Shown here: positions 30,400 to 41,372 of the stretch, in pieces
Position numbering within the stretch: position 1 is the first letter of the stretch
How the letters are laid out: every line of letters begins with the position of its first letter
Assembly: GCA_003013855.2 (NCBI GenBank)
Contig: ML058553.1
Coordinates: 62,001-126,000, forward strand
DNA: 64,000 nucleotides
Reading direction: 5' to 3'
Source: Liriodendron chinense
Lineage: Eukaryota; Streptophyta; Magnoliopsida; Magnoliales; Magnoliaceae
The notes under the pieces: model-generated
Seen by the model: the letters and a program-made list of their open reading frames with translations, nothing else
What the model was told of the DNA's origin: nothing
Database searches by the model: none
Made by a program: the position numbers and the translations under genes

Positions 30400-33300
30400 T
30401 TCGCACAAAGTGCACCGTGCAGGGCAAAGTCTGTGACGTGATCATAGACAGTGGGAGTAGCGAAAATATTGTCTCGAGAATTATGGTGGATAAGTTACAT
30501 CTGCCTATGACGAAGCACCCTACCCCTTACTCTATCGGCTGGATCAAGAAGGTGAACGAAACCAAGGTAACTCATCAATGCATTATTTCGTTTTCCATTG
30601 GTAAAAGCTATAAGGACGAGGTCCTCTGTGATGTGGTTGACATGGAAGCCTGCCACATGTTACTTGGGCGGCCATGGCAATCGGATCGAGATATGACCCA
30701 CAGTGGACGGGAAAACATATACATGTTCACCAAGGATGGTCGGAAAATTGTTTTGGCCCCTATGACACCAGTCAAACACCCTGAAGCTTCTAAAGTGGAG
30801 GGGAACTCTCTCCTTACCATTCGCGAGTTTGTTAAGGAATCAAAGGAAACGGGCGAGATTTATGCGGTTATGGTAAAAGGCGAGGAGCCAGGATCCTCTA
30901 ATATCCCTCAACGCCTTAAACCGCTGCTAGAAGAATTTCGAAGTACTTGGCCTGCAGAGTTACCAGATGAGTTGCCTCCCATGCGAGACATACAACATCA
31001 CATCGACCTTATCCCAGGGTCCAGTCTACCCAACCGACCGCACTATCGGATGAGTCCAAAAGAGTGTGAAATTCTACAGGGACAGGTGGAGGAACTGATC
31101 CTTAAGGGTCTTATTAAGGAGAGCATGAGCCCGTGTGCCGTTCCGGCACTCCTTACCCCAAAGAAGGACGGAACATGGCGTATGTGCATCGATAGCCGCG
31201 CGATCAATAAAATAACAGTTAAATATCGATTTCCAATACCGCGGTTGGATGACATGCTGGACATGCTCGAGGGCTCCAAAGTGTTCTCGAAACTGGACTT
31301 ACGGAGTGGATACCATCAAATCCGTATTAGGCCAGGTGACGAGTGGAAAACGGCCTTCAAGACCAAGGAAGGGCTATATGAGTGGCTGGTTATGCCCTTC
31401 GGTTTGACCAACGCACCAAGCACCTTCATGCGTTTAATGAACCAAGTGTTGAAACCGTTCATTGGCCGTTTCGTTGTCGTTTACTTTGACGACATTCTAA
31501 TATACAGTCAGGATGAAACGGAGTACATGACCCACATCAGAAAAGTGCTACAAGTGTTGGCCGACAACAAGCTATACTTAAATCTGAAAAAGTGTAGCTT
31601 CTTAACTGATCAATTATTGTTTCTGGGGTTCATCGTAGTCGTCCACGGGTATCCGAGTGGACGAAGAAAAGGTACGAGCTATTCGAGATTGGCCGACTCC
31701 AACAAACATTCATGAGGTACGAAGTTTTCATGGGTTGGCGACCTTCTATCGTCGATTTGTGCGGAACTTCAGCAGTATCGTCGCGCCGATTACCGACTGT
31801 ATGAAGAAGGGTCCGTTTCAATGGACCGAAGGGGCTGAGAAGAGCTTTGCAGAAATTAAACATCGGTTGTCCACTACCCCGGTTCTGGTACTCCCTAATT
31901 TCGACAAGCTATTTGAGGTAGAATGCGACGCATCTATTGTCGGCATTGGGGGAGTCCTTTCTCAGGAGGGCAGGCCGGTTGCCTTTTACAGTGAGAAACT
32001 CAGCGACGCACGACAGAAGTGGTCGACCTATGAACTTGAATTATATGCAGTGGTTCAAGCACTGCGCCATTGGCGCCATTATCTTATTCAAAGGGAATTT
32101 ATACTGTACACTGATCATCAGGCCTTAAAATTTATCAATATTCAGACTAACGTGAATCGTATGCATGCTAGATGGATTTCGTTTTTACAAGAATTCACGT
32201 TCGTTCTGAAACACAAATCAGGGCAGCAGAACAAGGTGGCAGATGCACTAAGTCGACGTGCATCCCTTCTTATTACAGTGAGCAGTGAGGTGATCGGGTT
32301 CGACTGCCTCAAGGAACTTTATGCTGACGACGAGGATTTTGCAGATGCATGGAAAAAGTGCCAAGAGGGTCACCCGAGTGATCTCCTAATTCAAGATGGT
32401 TTCCTCTTCAAAGGAAATCGACTTTGCATTCCGCAGAGTTCGTTACGGGACCAGATTATTATCGAGCTGCATGGCGGTGGCTTCGGTGGTCATCTAGGAC
32501 GAGATAAGACTCGAGCGATGGTGGAAGAGCGGTATTACTGGCCGCAACTTGCTCGTGATGTTGGCAGGGCGGTACAACGATGTCATATTTGTCAAACCGC
32601 TAAGGGACAATCTCAAAATACAGGTCTTTACACGCCATTACCCGTGCCAGATGCCCCTTGGGAGGATTTATCTATGGATTTTATATTAGGGCTCCCACGA
32701 ACACAACGCGGCATGGACTCAGTGTTCGTGGTGGTAGACCGATTCTCCAAGATGGCACACTTCATTCCAGTGCAAGAAGACCTTTGATGCGATACATGTT
32801 GCGAACCTTTTCTTCAGAGAGGTTGTGCGACTACATGGTATTCCTAAGACGATCACTTCAGACCGGGACACAAAGTTCGTTAGCCACTTTTGGCGAGCCT
32901 TGTGGAATCGGTTCGGTACACGACTTCACTTCAGCAGTGCTTATCATCCACAAACAGATGGACAGACTGAGGTCGTCAACCGCACATTGGGAAATCTCAT
33001 CCGTTGCCTTTCAGGTGACAAACCGAAGCAGTGGGACATGGCCCTGGCTCAAGCAGAGTTTGCATTCAACAACATGGTAAACCGATCGACAGGAAAGTCT
33101 CCATTCCAGATTGTTTATGGGTGCGTGCCTCGTCACACACTCGATTTGGTTCCCCTGCCCAAGCTTCCGGGCATGAGCGTTACAGCTGAACATATGGCAG
33201 ACCGAATCATGGACATACATGCAGACGTGCGCAACAAATTACAGGCTTCGAATGAGAAGTACAAAGAAGCGGCCGACAAGCATCGGCACGCCAAAGTGTT

Positions 33301-33622
33301 CGAAATAGGTGATCAGGTGATGGTCCACCTACGTAAAGAGCGATTTCCTACCGGGACCTACAACAAGTTGAAACACAAGAAGATTGGACCGGTACCGATC
33401 ATTCGCAAGATCAATGACAATGCCTACGTTGTTGATCTTCCAGATGACATGGAGATTTCAAGGACTTTCAACGTGGCAGATCTGTACGAATATCATGAAC
33501 CAAAGCTGGATGAGAACTCGGGGTCGAGTTCTTTCGAAGTGGAGGAGACTGATGTAGGACGGGTCGCTGACTATTTCATGGGCCAGATGGACCAAAAGAA
33601 GACCGGACGGGGCCGAAAGTGA
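30400..33622 (+). pseudogene. Gypsy pol: protease, RT, RNase H, integrase with two frameshifts
   Basis: Order protease (VIIDSGSSENIVS), RT (KKDGTWRMCIDSRAINK; VVYFDDILIY active site; FLGFIV), RNase H (VECDASIVGIGGVLSQ; YELELYAVVQAL; YTDHQALKF; KVADALSRR), integrase HHCC (HGGGFGGHLGRDKT; CHICQTAK) and DDE core (DFILGLPRT; TSDRDTKF; QTDGQTEVVNRTL), then a C-terminal SH3-like part ending NVADLYEYHEP. No chromodomain seen. Frames change at about 31640-31655 (between RT and RNase H) and about 32775-32785 (inside the integrase core); each is consistent with one extra base. The last 24 codons lie inside the 3' LTR. Otherwise very well preserved. Confidence 0.9.
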
Positions 33623-34232
33623 TCCGGACCGTCAGGACCGTGAATCGGTCGTATCTCACAATCCGGAATGAGTTACGGGACGTATAATATATCAATTTGG
33701 GGTAGCTCGAGCTACTTTAGCCAACCAACCCCGCTACGCCGGGTTGCCCAATCCGGAATCACGAGAATCGACCGTATCGACGGTCATTAGGCTAGTTTAT
33801 TTTCGTTTTTACTATTTATAAGTTTTAATTCGATCATAACTTTGCATCCGTATGGTTTTAGAGTTAGTGCCCAACATGAAAAGGGCTTAGAATATTTCGT
33901 AGAACAGCGTGGTTGAGGCCGTTTGAAAACTTTCTATTTTTGGCCGAAAACCAAGAGTTCTAGTAGGATTGAACGACTTCTATAAATAGTAAGTTTACTA
34001 TTTATAGTAAGTTGCGTTTTCTAGGAGTTTTAGTTGGAGTTGGATTTTGATACTTTATCTAGGGTTTAGTTTCCTATTTATATGCATTGTAATTCCGTTT
34101 TTATTCATTCAATTATCAATAAATCAATTATTTGGAATTTATTTCCTCTTTTTATCTTTTATTTCTTCTCGTGGATTCGAGAACTATCGGTTAGGGAGAC
34201 GGTGATCGACCTACCACGTCCTCCCTGCGTCA
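33550..34232 (+). repeat. 3' LTR of the nested Gypsy
   Basis: TGATGTAGGACGGGTCGC to CTCCCTGCGTCA, 683 bp. The first 73 bp are the end of pol, including FMGQMDQKKTGRGRK and its TGA stop. Confidence 0.85.
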
Positions 34233-34237
34233 GAAGA

Positions 34238-34552
34238 GCCTTCAAACTGTGCACTGACAGGATCATTGGACTGTCATGACCGGTCATGATTAGTCAAACA
34301 GTGGGAGTCGACCGGTCACGACTAGTCGGGTGTTGAGGCAGACGTGAAGATTTTGGTGTTTTTCCTCTAGACTGTTTTGACTTCTCTGACCGAACGGCTG
34401 TGTACGTGTTCTCTTACGCAGATATTGGGATTTGCATAAGTAGTTTCTAATTTTGGTTTGTTGCCTATATAAATGGGTTGTAATCGAGATTAGGAGAAAT
34501 CTTAAGGTGTCCATGGTTTCCTAAGTGTATTAGGAAGAGTGGAGAGTATTTT

Positions 34553-34596
<44 letters not shown>

Positions 34597-34834
34597 GGTT
34601 TTCTCTAGGTTTTTCTTGCTTGTGGGCTGTCAATCTCTGTAATCTTCTGAATCATAGTGGATCACTTTGTGCCGTGGTTTTTTACCCATTGAGGATTTTT
34701 TCCACGTAAAATCGAATTGTCTCTTATAGTTGAATGCATGTGTGATTGGTTGCATTGTGTTTCTCGTTTGATCGCAATATTCTGCAGTGTGTTTTCAGCT
34801 TTTGCTTCCGCTACCTGGTGTTTTATTCCCAACA
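34238..34834 (+). repeat. Copia-2 5' LTR, main part
   Basis: Continues from the ten bases at 29975-29984. Carries GACCGGTC palindromes near 34278-34320, a CT/AG microsatellite at 34558-34593, and ends TTTATTCCCAACA. A primer site with TGGTATCAGAGATA follows at 34837. Confidence 0.85.
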
Positions 34835-34889
34835 AGTGGTATCAGAGATAAAATTGGGGCGAAGTAGAATTCAGATCTGAGATGAGAAT

Positions 34890-36173
34890 ATGGGATCAAG
34901 CACGAGATTCGAAATAGAGAAGTTTTCCGGCAAAAAATAACTTCAAACTATAGAAGGTGAAGATTGAATCCCTCATAGTTCAGCAAGGGCTTGACGAAGC
35001 TCTTGGAAAGCAACCTGAGGCTATGGAAGAGGATGAGTGGACGAAACTCGACAAGAAGGCTAAAACCTCGATCCTATTGTGCCTTACGGATGACGTCCTC
35101 TATACTGATACGATGGTAAAGTTAGAGAAGGTTTATGCCAAGAAATCTCTAGAGAACTGGTTGTATCTGTTGATACAGTTATTCACTTTGAGGATGGCGA
35201 AGGGGGCGGATGTGGAGGACCACTTAAGCACATTCAATCGGCTAGTTTACAAGTTGGTGGAGATAGACAAGCCGATGAAGGATGAATATCAAGCATACAT
35301 CCTGCTGAATTCTCTTTCAGATTCATATGATTCATTCAGTGACTCTTTGTGCGCAGGAAGGGAGACCATCAACGTTGAGACCGTTATCTCATCTCTCTAG
35401 TCGAAGGCAATGAGAAAGAAAAGCGGTGACATGAATTCTCGTTCTTCCTCAGAGGTAGTTATTATGAGGGGAAGAAATTTTGAGCATGGTGTAGGATATT
35501 CTAAATCACGATTTAAAAATGAAGGGTAAAAGAAAAGCCAAGGTGTAGTGCTAGAATTATGGTCAGGAAGGCCACATGAGAGGGGATTGTCAAAATCCCA
35601 AGTTGAAGCAAGAGAAGTGTGAAAATTCTTCTAAAGATGGAGCTAATATCGTAGAGGACAATGTGGTGATCTTTGTAAAGTTCTGATTGTATCCGGCAAG
35701 GGATCTCACGGTAGAGAGTGAATCCTGGATTCATGTGCTTTATGTCACGTTTGTCCTGATCGGAATTCATTCATAACATACAAGGAGTATGATGGTAGAT
35801 CGGTGTTTATGGGTGATGGCTATGCTTACAAGGTGGTGGTATTGGTACGGTGCGCATTAAGATGTTCGATGGGATCGAACGAGTCCTAGAAGATGTGAGG
35901 CATGTCCCCAAGATGAAGAAGAATGTGATCTCTCTTGGTGCACTCGAGGTGAAATGGTGTGTGTTCATCGGCCGCGATCGTTGTTGTAAAGTGATGAAGG
36001 GGGCACTCGTGTGGATGAAGATACGGAGGTATGGCCATCTTTACGAGTTAATCGGGAGCACATTTCACGGTAGACATATAGGATCGGCAGCGGAATCCAC
36101 GGTTGCTTGTATGTGGCAAGTGCCCAAGGGTCACATGAGAAGAGTGGTAAAGGGCGTGAAAGTGCAAGGCTAA
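34890..36173 (+). pseudogene. Copia-2 gag-protease, decayed
   Basis: Starts MGSSTRFEIEKFSGKK, then a frameshift in an A run (about 34934). The gag frame resumes at 34957-35400 (IESLIVQQGLDEALGKQPEA; HLSTFNRLVYKLVEIDKPMK). The zinc knuckle near 35549-35590 has lost its first two cysteines (a stop and a tyrosine). The protease DSG is DSC here. The tail VISLGALEVKW ... LYELIGSTFHGR ends with KGHMRRVVKGVKVQG and TAA/TAG at the same point as Copia-1 (NGHMERATRHVKMQG). More decayed than Copia-1. Confidence 0.8.
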
Positions 36174-36272
36174 GGTTGATGAAGGCACGAGAAGCGGTGG
36201 AGCTATGTTGAAGTTGAGATGATGAAGAAAGCGAAAATTGTTTGATTCAACGTTTGAAGCCTCGATGGAGAT

Positions 36273-36592
36273 TGTTGGAAGAGCCTTCAAACTGCGCACT
36301 AACAGGGTCCCTGGACCGTCATGACCGGTCAGATAATGGGGGCCAATCGATCATGACCGGTTGGGTGTTGAGGCAGACATGAAGATTTTGGTGTTTTTCC
36401 TCTAGACTGTTTTTTACCAGCCCGACCGGTCACGACCAGTCGGCTATGTACGCGTTCTCTTACATAAATACACAGATTTGCCTTAATTTCTAATTATAGT
36501 TTGTTGCCTATATAAACGGGTTGCAATCGAGATTATGAGTAATCCTAAGGTGTCCAAGTTTTCCTAAGTGCATTAAGAAGATGGGAGAGTGT

Positions 36593-36645
<53 letters not shown>

Positions 36646-36883
36646 GTTTTCTCTGGGTATTCCTTACTTGTGGGCTCTCAATCTCTGTAATCTTCTGAAT
36701 CATAGTGGATCGCTTTGTGCGGTGGATTTTTACCTGTCAAGGGATTTTCCACATAAAATCGGATTGTCTCTTGTGGTTGAATGCATGTATGATTTTGGTT
36801 GTATTGTGTTTCTCGTTTGATCACAATATTCTACTACTGTGTGTTCGGGTTTCGCTTCTGCTGCCGGCGCTTTATTCCCAACA
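36273..36883 (+). repeat. 3' LTR of Copia-2
   Basis: TGTTGGAAGAGCCTTC to TTTATTCCCAACA, preceded by purine-rich GATGGAGAT. It is uninterrupted and so shows the original first bases that the Gypsy cut in the 5' LTR. AG microsatellite at 36597-36641. Confidence 0.9.
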
Positions 36884-36888
36884 CACAT

Positions 36889-39104
36889 TTGATGTTTTAC
36901 TGTTGCCCTTTGATGAATAGACGTGCCTAATCTATGGGCCAGAGTTATGTAAAAAGTGAATCCCTACCAACGCATGGCTAGGATCATCCCTCACATAGCA
37001 TGTTAGCATGTGCCATTGTGTATTGTGATATTGTTGACTTAGCCAAGTCTGGCTTCCTTTTTAAAATGAGAAATTTTTTTATACACTCCAAATTGTGGTC
37101 GAAGACACACAAGCACTTGAAAATTAGTTAGAAATTGCACACGGGGTGCACATGTGGTCAATTAAACCGTCCAAATTAGGGTACGTGAATCCAAAATTAA
37201 GGTTCTACCACTATTTGAGTATCAAATTGGTGGACATTTATCAGACAGCTAAAATAAAAACTCTCCAAAGGTCCTATTTCCATAAAAAACATCCATAAAT
37301 CAGAGGTATAAGTTTGCTCAATCTAGTCAAATTTATTTGAGTTAATATACGCCACAGGTATAAGTCATGAGTGCCTGCGTATCAAGCAAGTGGCCTGAGT
37401 ATCATATAATTCTTTTAAAATTTAATTTCTGAGCTTTGCTAAGCCTACGTTGGTGTCCAAAATAAAGCTCATGTACACACAACACATGTCAGAGCATGAC
37501 ACGTCTATTACATCCATCAAACTGACATAGCTATATTAATTGATGGATGGATTAGATCTCACACATACTGGCCATAGTAGACACATGTGTGGCATGTACT
37601 TGAGCTCTATTGCACATGCCTGCACGATTAATAAAGGTTTTAATTTCTTAACAAGAAATTTTACAAACAACAACCTAATTAATATGAAAATTACATTCCA
37701 ATCCTTAATCATGAAGGTTTTCAAAATCTACCTGATTAATAGATATAACTATCATCCTGACCACCAGGTGCTTCACCTCATGTTGGGCAAAGGGCCCAAG
37801 AATCACCCTGTCCGTGATTCTCTTAACTATATGATTGGAAATAGTGTGTGGGGTAACGATCGCCCTCTAAACTGTTTCCCTTATAGTATGGCCCACCTGA
37901 ATTATGGATGGGCCTCATGTTTAGGCCTCATGCCTAGATGTTCGTGTGGCATTTAATGGTTGTAGTGGATTTCATATAATCATCGTAGTGGACAGTGTAA
38001 AAATCAAGGGTGTATGTCTTTTGGCCAACTTCTTTGTCGTGGACAACCTAAGTCACAAGTCCGTTTTACTTTTTTGTCTCTTGGCCTAAACTATGATTAT
38101 GCATTTAATGGTTTGAGTGGATTTCACATGCACATCACAGTGCTCCCTGTCAAAAATCATGCTCCAGTGTCCCTCTCCAATCTTACGGAGAGATTATTTA
38201 GAAAAAAAAAAGAAAAAGAAAAAGAAATATTATTTAGAAAATAGGAATCCTATGGACATTGATCTTTATTTAGACAGGACCAATGGTATTATTTATGTAA
38301 TATCAACTCCATCAATTAAATATCTAGGCCCAGAGACAAAAGAATCTGGCTCACGAGCATTTTGGAGGACCACAACAAAGGAAACAACTGGGAGAGAGAT
38401 GTCTACCTTTATTTTTACTAGGCCCTGATAATTATATAAAATTCACTTAACCATTAGATTCTATACAAAAATGAAAGCCTGTGGCCCTAAAAGCAAATCC
38501 ATCCCTGATTTAGGTAGGCCACAATTTATAATAGAAATAATTTAGAGTTGAGCATAACCCTGTACAATTTTTTCAATCATGCGGTCCACCTGAATAAAAA
38601 GAAAAAAAGAATGGGATCCACCTGAATAACAGATTGAGCTGAATTTTGGGGCCAATAGCCTAAAATGGGTGACGTACCTGACTGGTGGTCAGAGTGGCTT
38701 TTACACAAAAATCCCGGTTGGGCTTCCGTCCTAAAATAAGCTGGGGCAGATGATGGATGGAGTGGATGTTACACAGACATCAAAGCCATGTGAGCCCCAC
38801 TGTTTTTTGTGCACGAGCTCCCAACAATTTGTTGTAGGAAATTTGCTTCCCATTGAACAGACGGTGGTGATCATCCCTCCGTGTGATATTCGGATTAGGG
38901 CATGTATAGAAGAGAAAATAGCTACTAGGGTTAAAGGAACATTATATTGCGAAAAGTAAATGATAAGAGTTCCCATGCCTTAAAATGAGGTGATAAAACA
39001 GGACAAAGTGGATTTGTTATAAACATCATGGTGGGCCCACCTATGGTCGAGCAACCCAGACATTGATTGACGTTGATTGCTATGCCAACATAACTCTCAC
39101 CGTA
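36889..39104. other. Non-coding, ~2.2 kb, no gene recognised
   Basis: Flank of the Copia-2 insertion. 38090-38180 (TTTAATGGTTTGAGTGGATT, TCACATGCACATCAC) and 38730-39040 (TGATGGATGGAGTGGATG, AAACATCATGGTGGGCCC) resemble weak MITE-like pieces. A-rich patch at 38202-38245. No ORF with coding character. Confidence 0.45.
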
Positions 39105-39335
39105 TGTGGGGTCCACCTTGATGTCTATGAGAAATCCAGCCCATCCATTTGTTTTCCAGCTGATCTTGTGGGATGGGCCCAAAAATAAGGCAGATCCAAA
39201 GCTCAAAATGGCTTCCAAGATGTCCCCAAGTTATTTCAATGGTGGGTGTCCTATGTCACTGTTTCCTGTCGTGTGGCCAACCTGAGCTTTGGGTCCGCCT
39301 CATTTTGGGCCCATTCCATAAAATGAGCTGGAAAA
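39105..39335. mobile_element. Short GGGCCC-type MITE variant
   Basis: GTGGGGTCCACCTTGATGTC, ATGAGAAATCCAGCCCATCC, ATGGGCCCAAAAATAAGGCAG, GAGCTTTGGGTCCGCCTC and AAAATGAGCTGGAAAATGG, the same short form as at 15345. The right terminus is cut. Confidence 0.6.
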
Positions 39336-39574
39336 TGGAACACTCATTAAAGGAAAATTGAATAAAGATCATGGATGAAATTTGCCAATTGATTTGATAG
39401 AAAAAGCTGCAGATCTCGCTAATTGAATAAAGATGGAGGGCCCTGATTGATAAATTATCGTGCCACATGTACAACGGTGAGAGGTCCCTACGATAGATAC
39501 TCTGGCAGAATGTGATGGATGATACGCAGGCACCACTGAGAGTTGCACAGGTGTCAAACAAACGTTCGCAGGAG

Positions 39575-39860
39575 AGATGATACCAGCCGTTAGTCCTGAT
39601 GGGCCCTATGAGGATATTGAAGACGAGCCACTGTCCTTCTAATGGGATGGAGGTGAAGATCTCATGGTGTTCTATGGAGAGATGACACCAGCTGTGAGTA
39701 CTGATGGGCCGGGCCCATAGTGCTAGCAACTACGAGCCATGGTACTTTTGAGTGGTGTGGAGGTGAAGAGCTCATGCTGTTGGCAGGAGAGTCTGATGAA
39801 CTCGATAGGCCCCACGGCGCTGCCACGGTCCTTGGTGTAGGATAGAGGTGAAAGCTTTCC
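39575..39860. repeat. ~100-bp tandem repeat left of the B3 gene
   Basis: About three diverged units of the form GATGACACCAGC(C/T)GT(T/G)AG, TGATGGGCC, GACGAGCCA(C/T)GG, GGGATGGAGGTGAAG, AGCTCATG. The same unit occurs at 63225-63375 and as a short piece at 50388-50430, each time on the 3' side of a B3 copy or at the start of what would be the next unit. Confidence 0.65.
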
Positions 39861-39873
39861 TAGGCGCCCTGAA

Positions 39874-39877
<4 letters not shown>

Positions 39878-39916
<39 letters not shown>
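39878..39916. repeat. CT microsatellite
   Basis: CTCTCT run, matched by CT runs at 50438-50558 in the duplicate block. Confidence 0.9.
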
Positions 39917-39921
<5 letters not shown>

Positions 39922-40190
39922 AAATACAATTATCATACAAAATCGTAATTAGAAAAGCTCCGCACGCCAAATCAGGCCAAATTTCAAATGAAATTAGAGT
40001 ATATCAAATTTTAAAAATACTTTCTTGTTAAGCAAGCAATCTCGAATTTTCAGTAAAAATTAAAAAGCAAATGATAATAATAATCTTTCATTTATTCACT
40101 GAAAGTCTCTCTTCTTCGTACATTACTTCCCTCTCATACACTCACACTATCTCACACAGACATTCCATCTCTCTTACACACACTCTTCAT

Positions 40191-40748
40191 CTAAACCGCC
40201 TTAATGATCAAACACAACTCCTTATTATCTACGCGTCGGAATAACCACATGCGAATCCAGTCCCCCTCCTTCAATCCATTCTTCTTCACAATATCTAGCC
40301 ACTTCTTGATGAGAACGTATTGCCTGAGACTAGGCCACCATTTGATGACCACCCCATACCGCCGGCCCGCCTGATCGATGGCCACAACTGGGAGGCCCTT
40401 CTTCAGATCTTTCACCAGCGACACCTCCCTCTCCATCATCGCCGGGATAAGGACGGCATTCATCTCCTCCCTATTAAGGAAGACACGACTTTGTCTTGGC
40501 TTGACATCAGACATGGTAAGCTTCCTCTCCAGCACAAAGACAATATCTCCACCGCCCATCTGTCTGTGGGCCTTAATCCAAGAGGAGCTGGAGTTGCTGT
40601 CTGGGACAAGCGGCAGCTGGGGCTTACTCCAGCAAGGTTTGCGGGGCCCTCTCTTCTCTACCTTCTTAGGGTTCTCTTTCTCCATCTTCTCCAGTTCTTG
40701 GCGAGATACTTCAAGCAAGTCATCGAACAACGTTAATTTCGCGGGCAT
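40191..40748 (-). CDS. B3 domain protein (DUF313-type), complete, 185 aa
   Basis: Probable nuclear DNA-binding protein. Residues 1-45 are a charged N-terminal segment (LLEVSRQELEKMEKENPKK, likely helical), then a PxLPLVPDSNSSSSWIKAH linker, and the B3 domain at about 70-184: LERKLTMSDVKPRQSRVF, IPAMMEREVSLVKDL, GLPVVAIDQAGRRYGVVIKW, WPSLRQYVLIKKWLDIVKKN, GLKEGDWIRMWLF, ELCLIIKAV. ATG at 40746-40748 was chosen because the same MPAK/MSTK start recurs in the other copies and a TATA box sits about 85 bp upstream; the frame stays open further upstream but into promoter sequence. Stop TAG. Single exon. This is the best intact copy. Confidence 0.8.
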   Translation of the reverse strand: MPAKLTLFDDLLEVSRQELEKMEKENPKKVEKRGPRKPCWSKPQLPLVPDSNSSSSWIKAHRQMGGGDIVFVLERKLTMSDVKPRQSRVFLNREEMNAVLIPAMMEREVSLVKDLKKGLPVVAIDQAGRRYGVVIKWWPSLRQYVLIKKWLDIVKKNGLKEGDWIRMWLFRRVDNKELCLIIKAV

Positions 40749-40830
40749 TTTTGGAGATCGTTTGAAAACACGAGGAGAGATGTACGAGTTATAGATATAT
40801 CTCGTTAGAAGAAAGAAGCCTTTCTTTCTT

Positions 40831-40899
40831 TTTATAAAGAGTTCACACGTGTTCCCATAAGAATCGTTGTAGCCGGCTGGGCTCGACACACGTGTGAAC
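40831..40899 (-). promoter_or_regulatory. B3 promoter: TATA box and two G-boxes in an inverted repeat
   Basis: TCTTTATAAA (40831-40840 on the minus strand), then two CACGTG G-box cores at 40846-40851 and 40889-40894. They sit in mirrored 12-base words, GTTCACACGTGT (40841-40852) and ACACGTGTGAAC (40888-40899). G-boxes are bound by plant bZIP and bHLH factors. The arrangement is kept at 51501-51575. Confidence 0.6.
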
Positions 40900-41036
40900 T
40901 TAACAAACCTCCAATCATTGCACAATCATCATAAGATGACCAGCGTATGCATCATCGTGTTCCACCACACCAATCCGCATGGTACAAATTGCATTCCTTA
41001 CCTCAAACGATCGAGAATTAGGTGCGACCCACCCAT

Positions 41037-41372
41037 AGGGCCCACCTTGATGTATATATTGTATATCCATGCCGTCCATCCATTTTTTTCAGATCATTTT
41101 AAGTCATGATTGAAAAAATGAAAGAGATCCAAATCTTAAATAGACCACACCAAAGGAAATAGTGGTAATTAAATGCTTACCTTTAGATACATCCTCTAGG
41201 GCCTGCCTTATTGCCAATCGTAGCATTTATTTTCCATCTAACTTATTGATAAGGTCACAAAGCCTTGGATGCAATGAGAAAATAAATATTAACTTGATAA
41301 AAAACTTGGGTGGCTCGGGACATTTTTAATTGTCAATCACCACTGTTTCATGTGGTATGGTCCACCTAAGCT
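41037..41372. mobile_element. GGGCCC-type MITE, right end cut by a B3 fragment
   Basis: GGGCCCACCTTGATGTATAT start and core through GTTTCATGTGGTATGGTCC; then B3 sequence begins at about 41370. The right terminus is absent. Confidence 0.6.

Larger units (their letters stand above)
29985..34232 (+). mobile_element. Gypsy element nested in the Copia-2 LTR, gag missing
   Basis: Flanked by exact GAAGA duplications (29980-29984 and 34233-34237) taken from the Copia-2 LTR. The left end starts TGATGTAGGAGAAG like a family LTR but is cut short and rearranged (30-bp inverted repeat, 35-bp direct repeats). No 5' LTR end, primer site or gag is visible before protease begins at about 30400. Pol then runs to 33622 with two frameshifts, and a complete 3' LTR follows. 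It arrived after Copia-2. Confidence 0.9.
29975..36883 (+). mobile_element. Copia-2: non-autonomous Copia element carrying a nested Gypsy
   Basis: Outer duplication CACAT at 29970-29974 and 36884-36888 is exact. The 5' LTR starts TGTTGGAAGA at 29975 and is cut after ten bases by the Gypsy element (29985-34232); it resumes at 34238 and ends at 34834. The 3' LTR is 36273-36883. The internal region (34835-36272) is 1438 bp with gag-protease only, as in Copia-1. Without the Gypsy the element is about 2.66 kb, close to Copia-1's 2663 bp. Confidence 0.9.
39825..41005. repeat. B3-bearing duplicate, copy 1 (pairs with 50388-51667)
   Basis: Starts in TAGGATAGAGGTGAAAGC, continues through the CT run, CGTACAAATACAATTATC, the B3 coding region and its promoter, and ends in the ATTCCTTACCTC region. 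The partner at 50388-51667 aligns along the whole length with scattered differences. A third, much shorter partner is 41365-41780. Confidence 0.85.

Noticed and set aside
40320..40794. Two plus-strand ORFs of 138 codons opposite the B3 gene
   Set aside because: Antisense shadows of the B3 frame; the same shadows recur at 50983-51507 opposite the duplicate.
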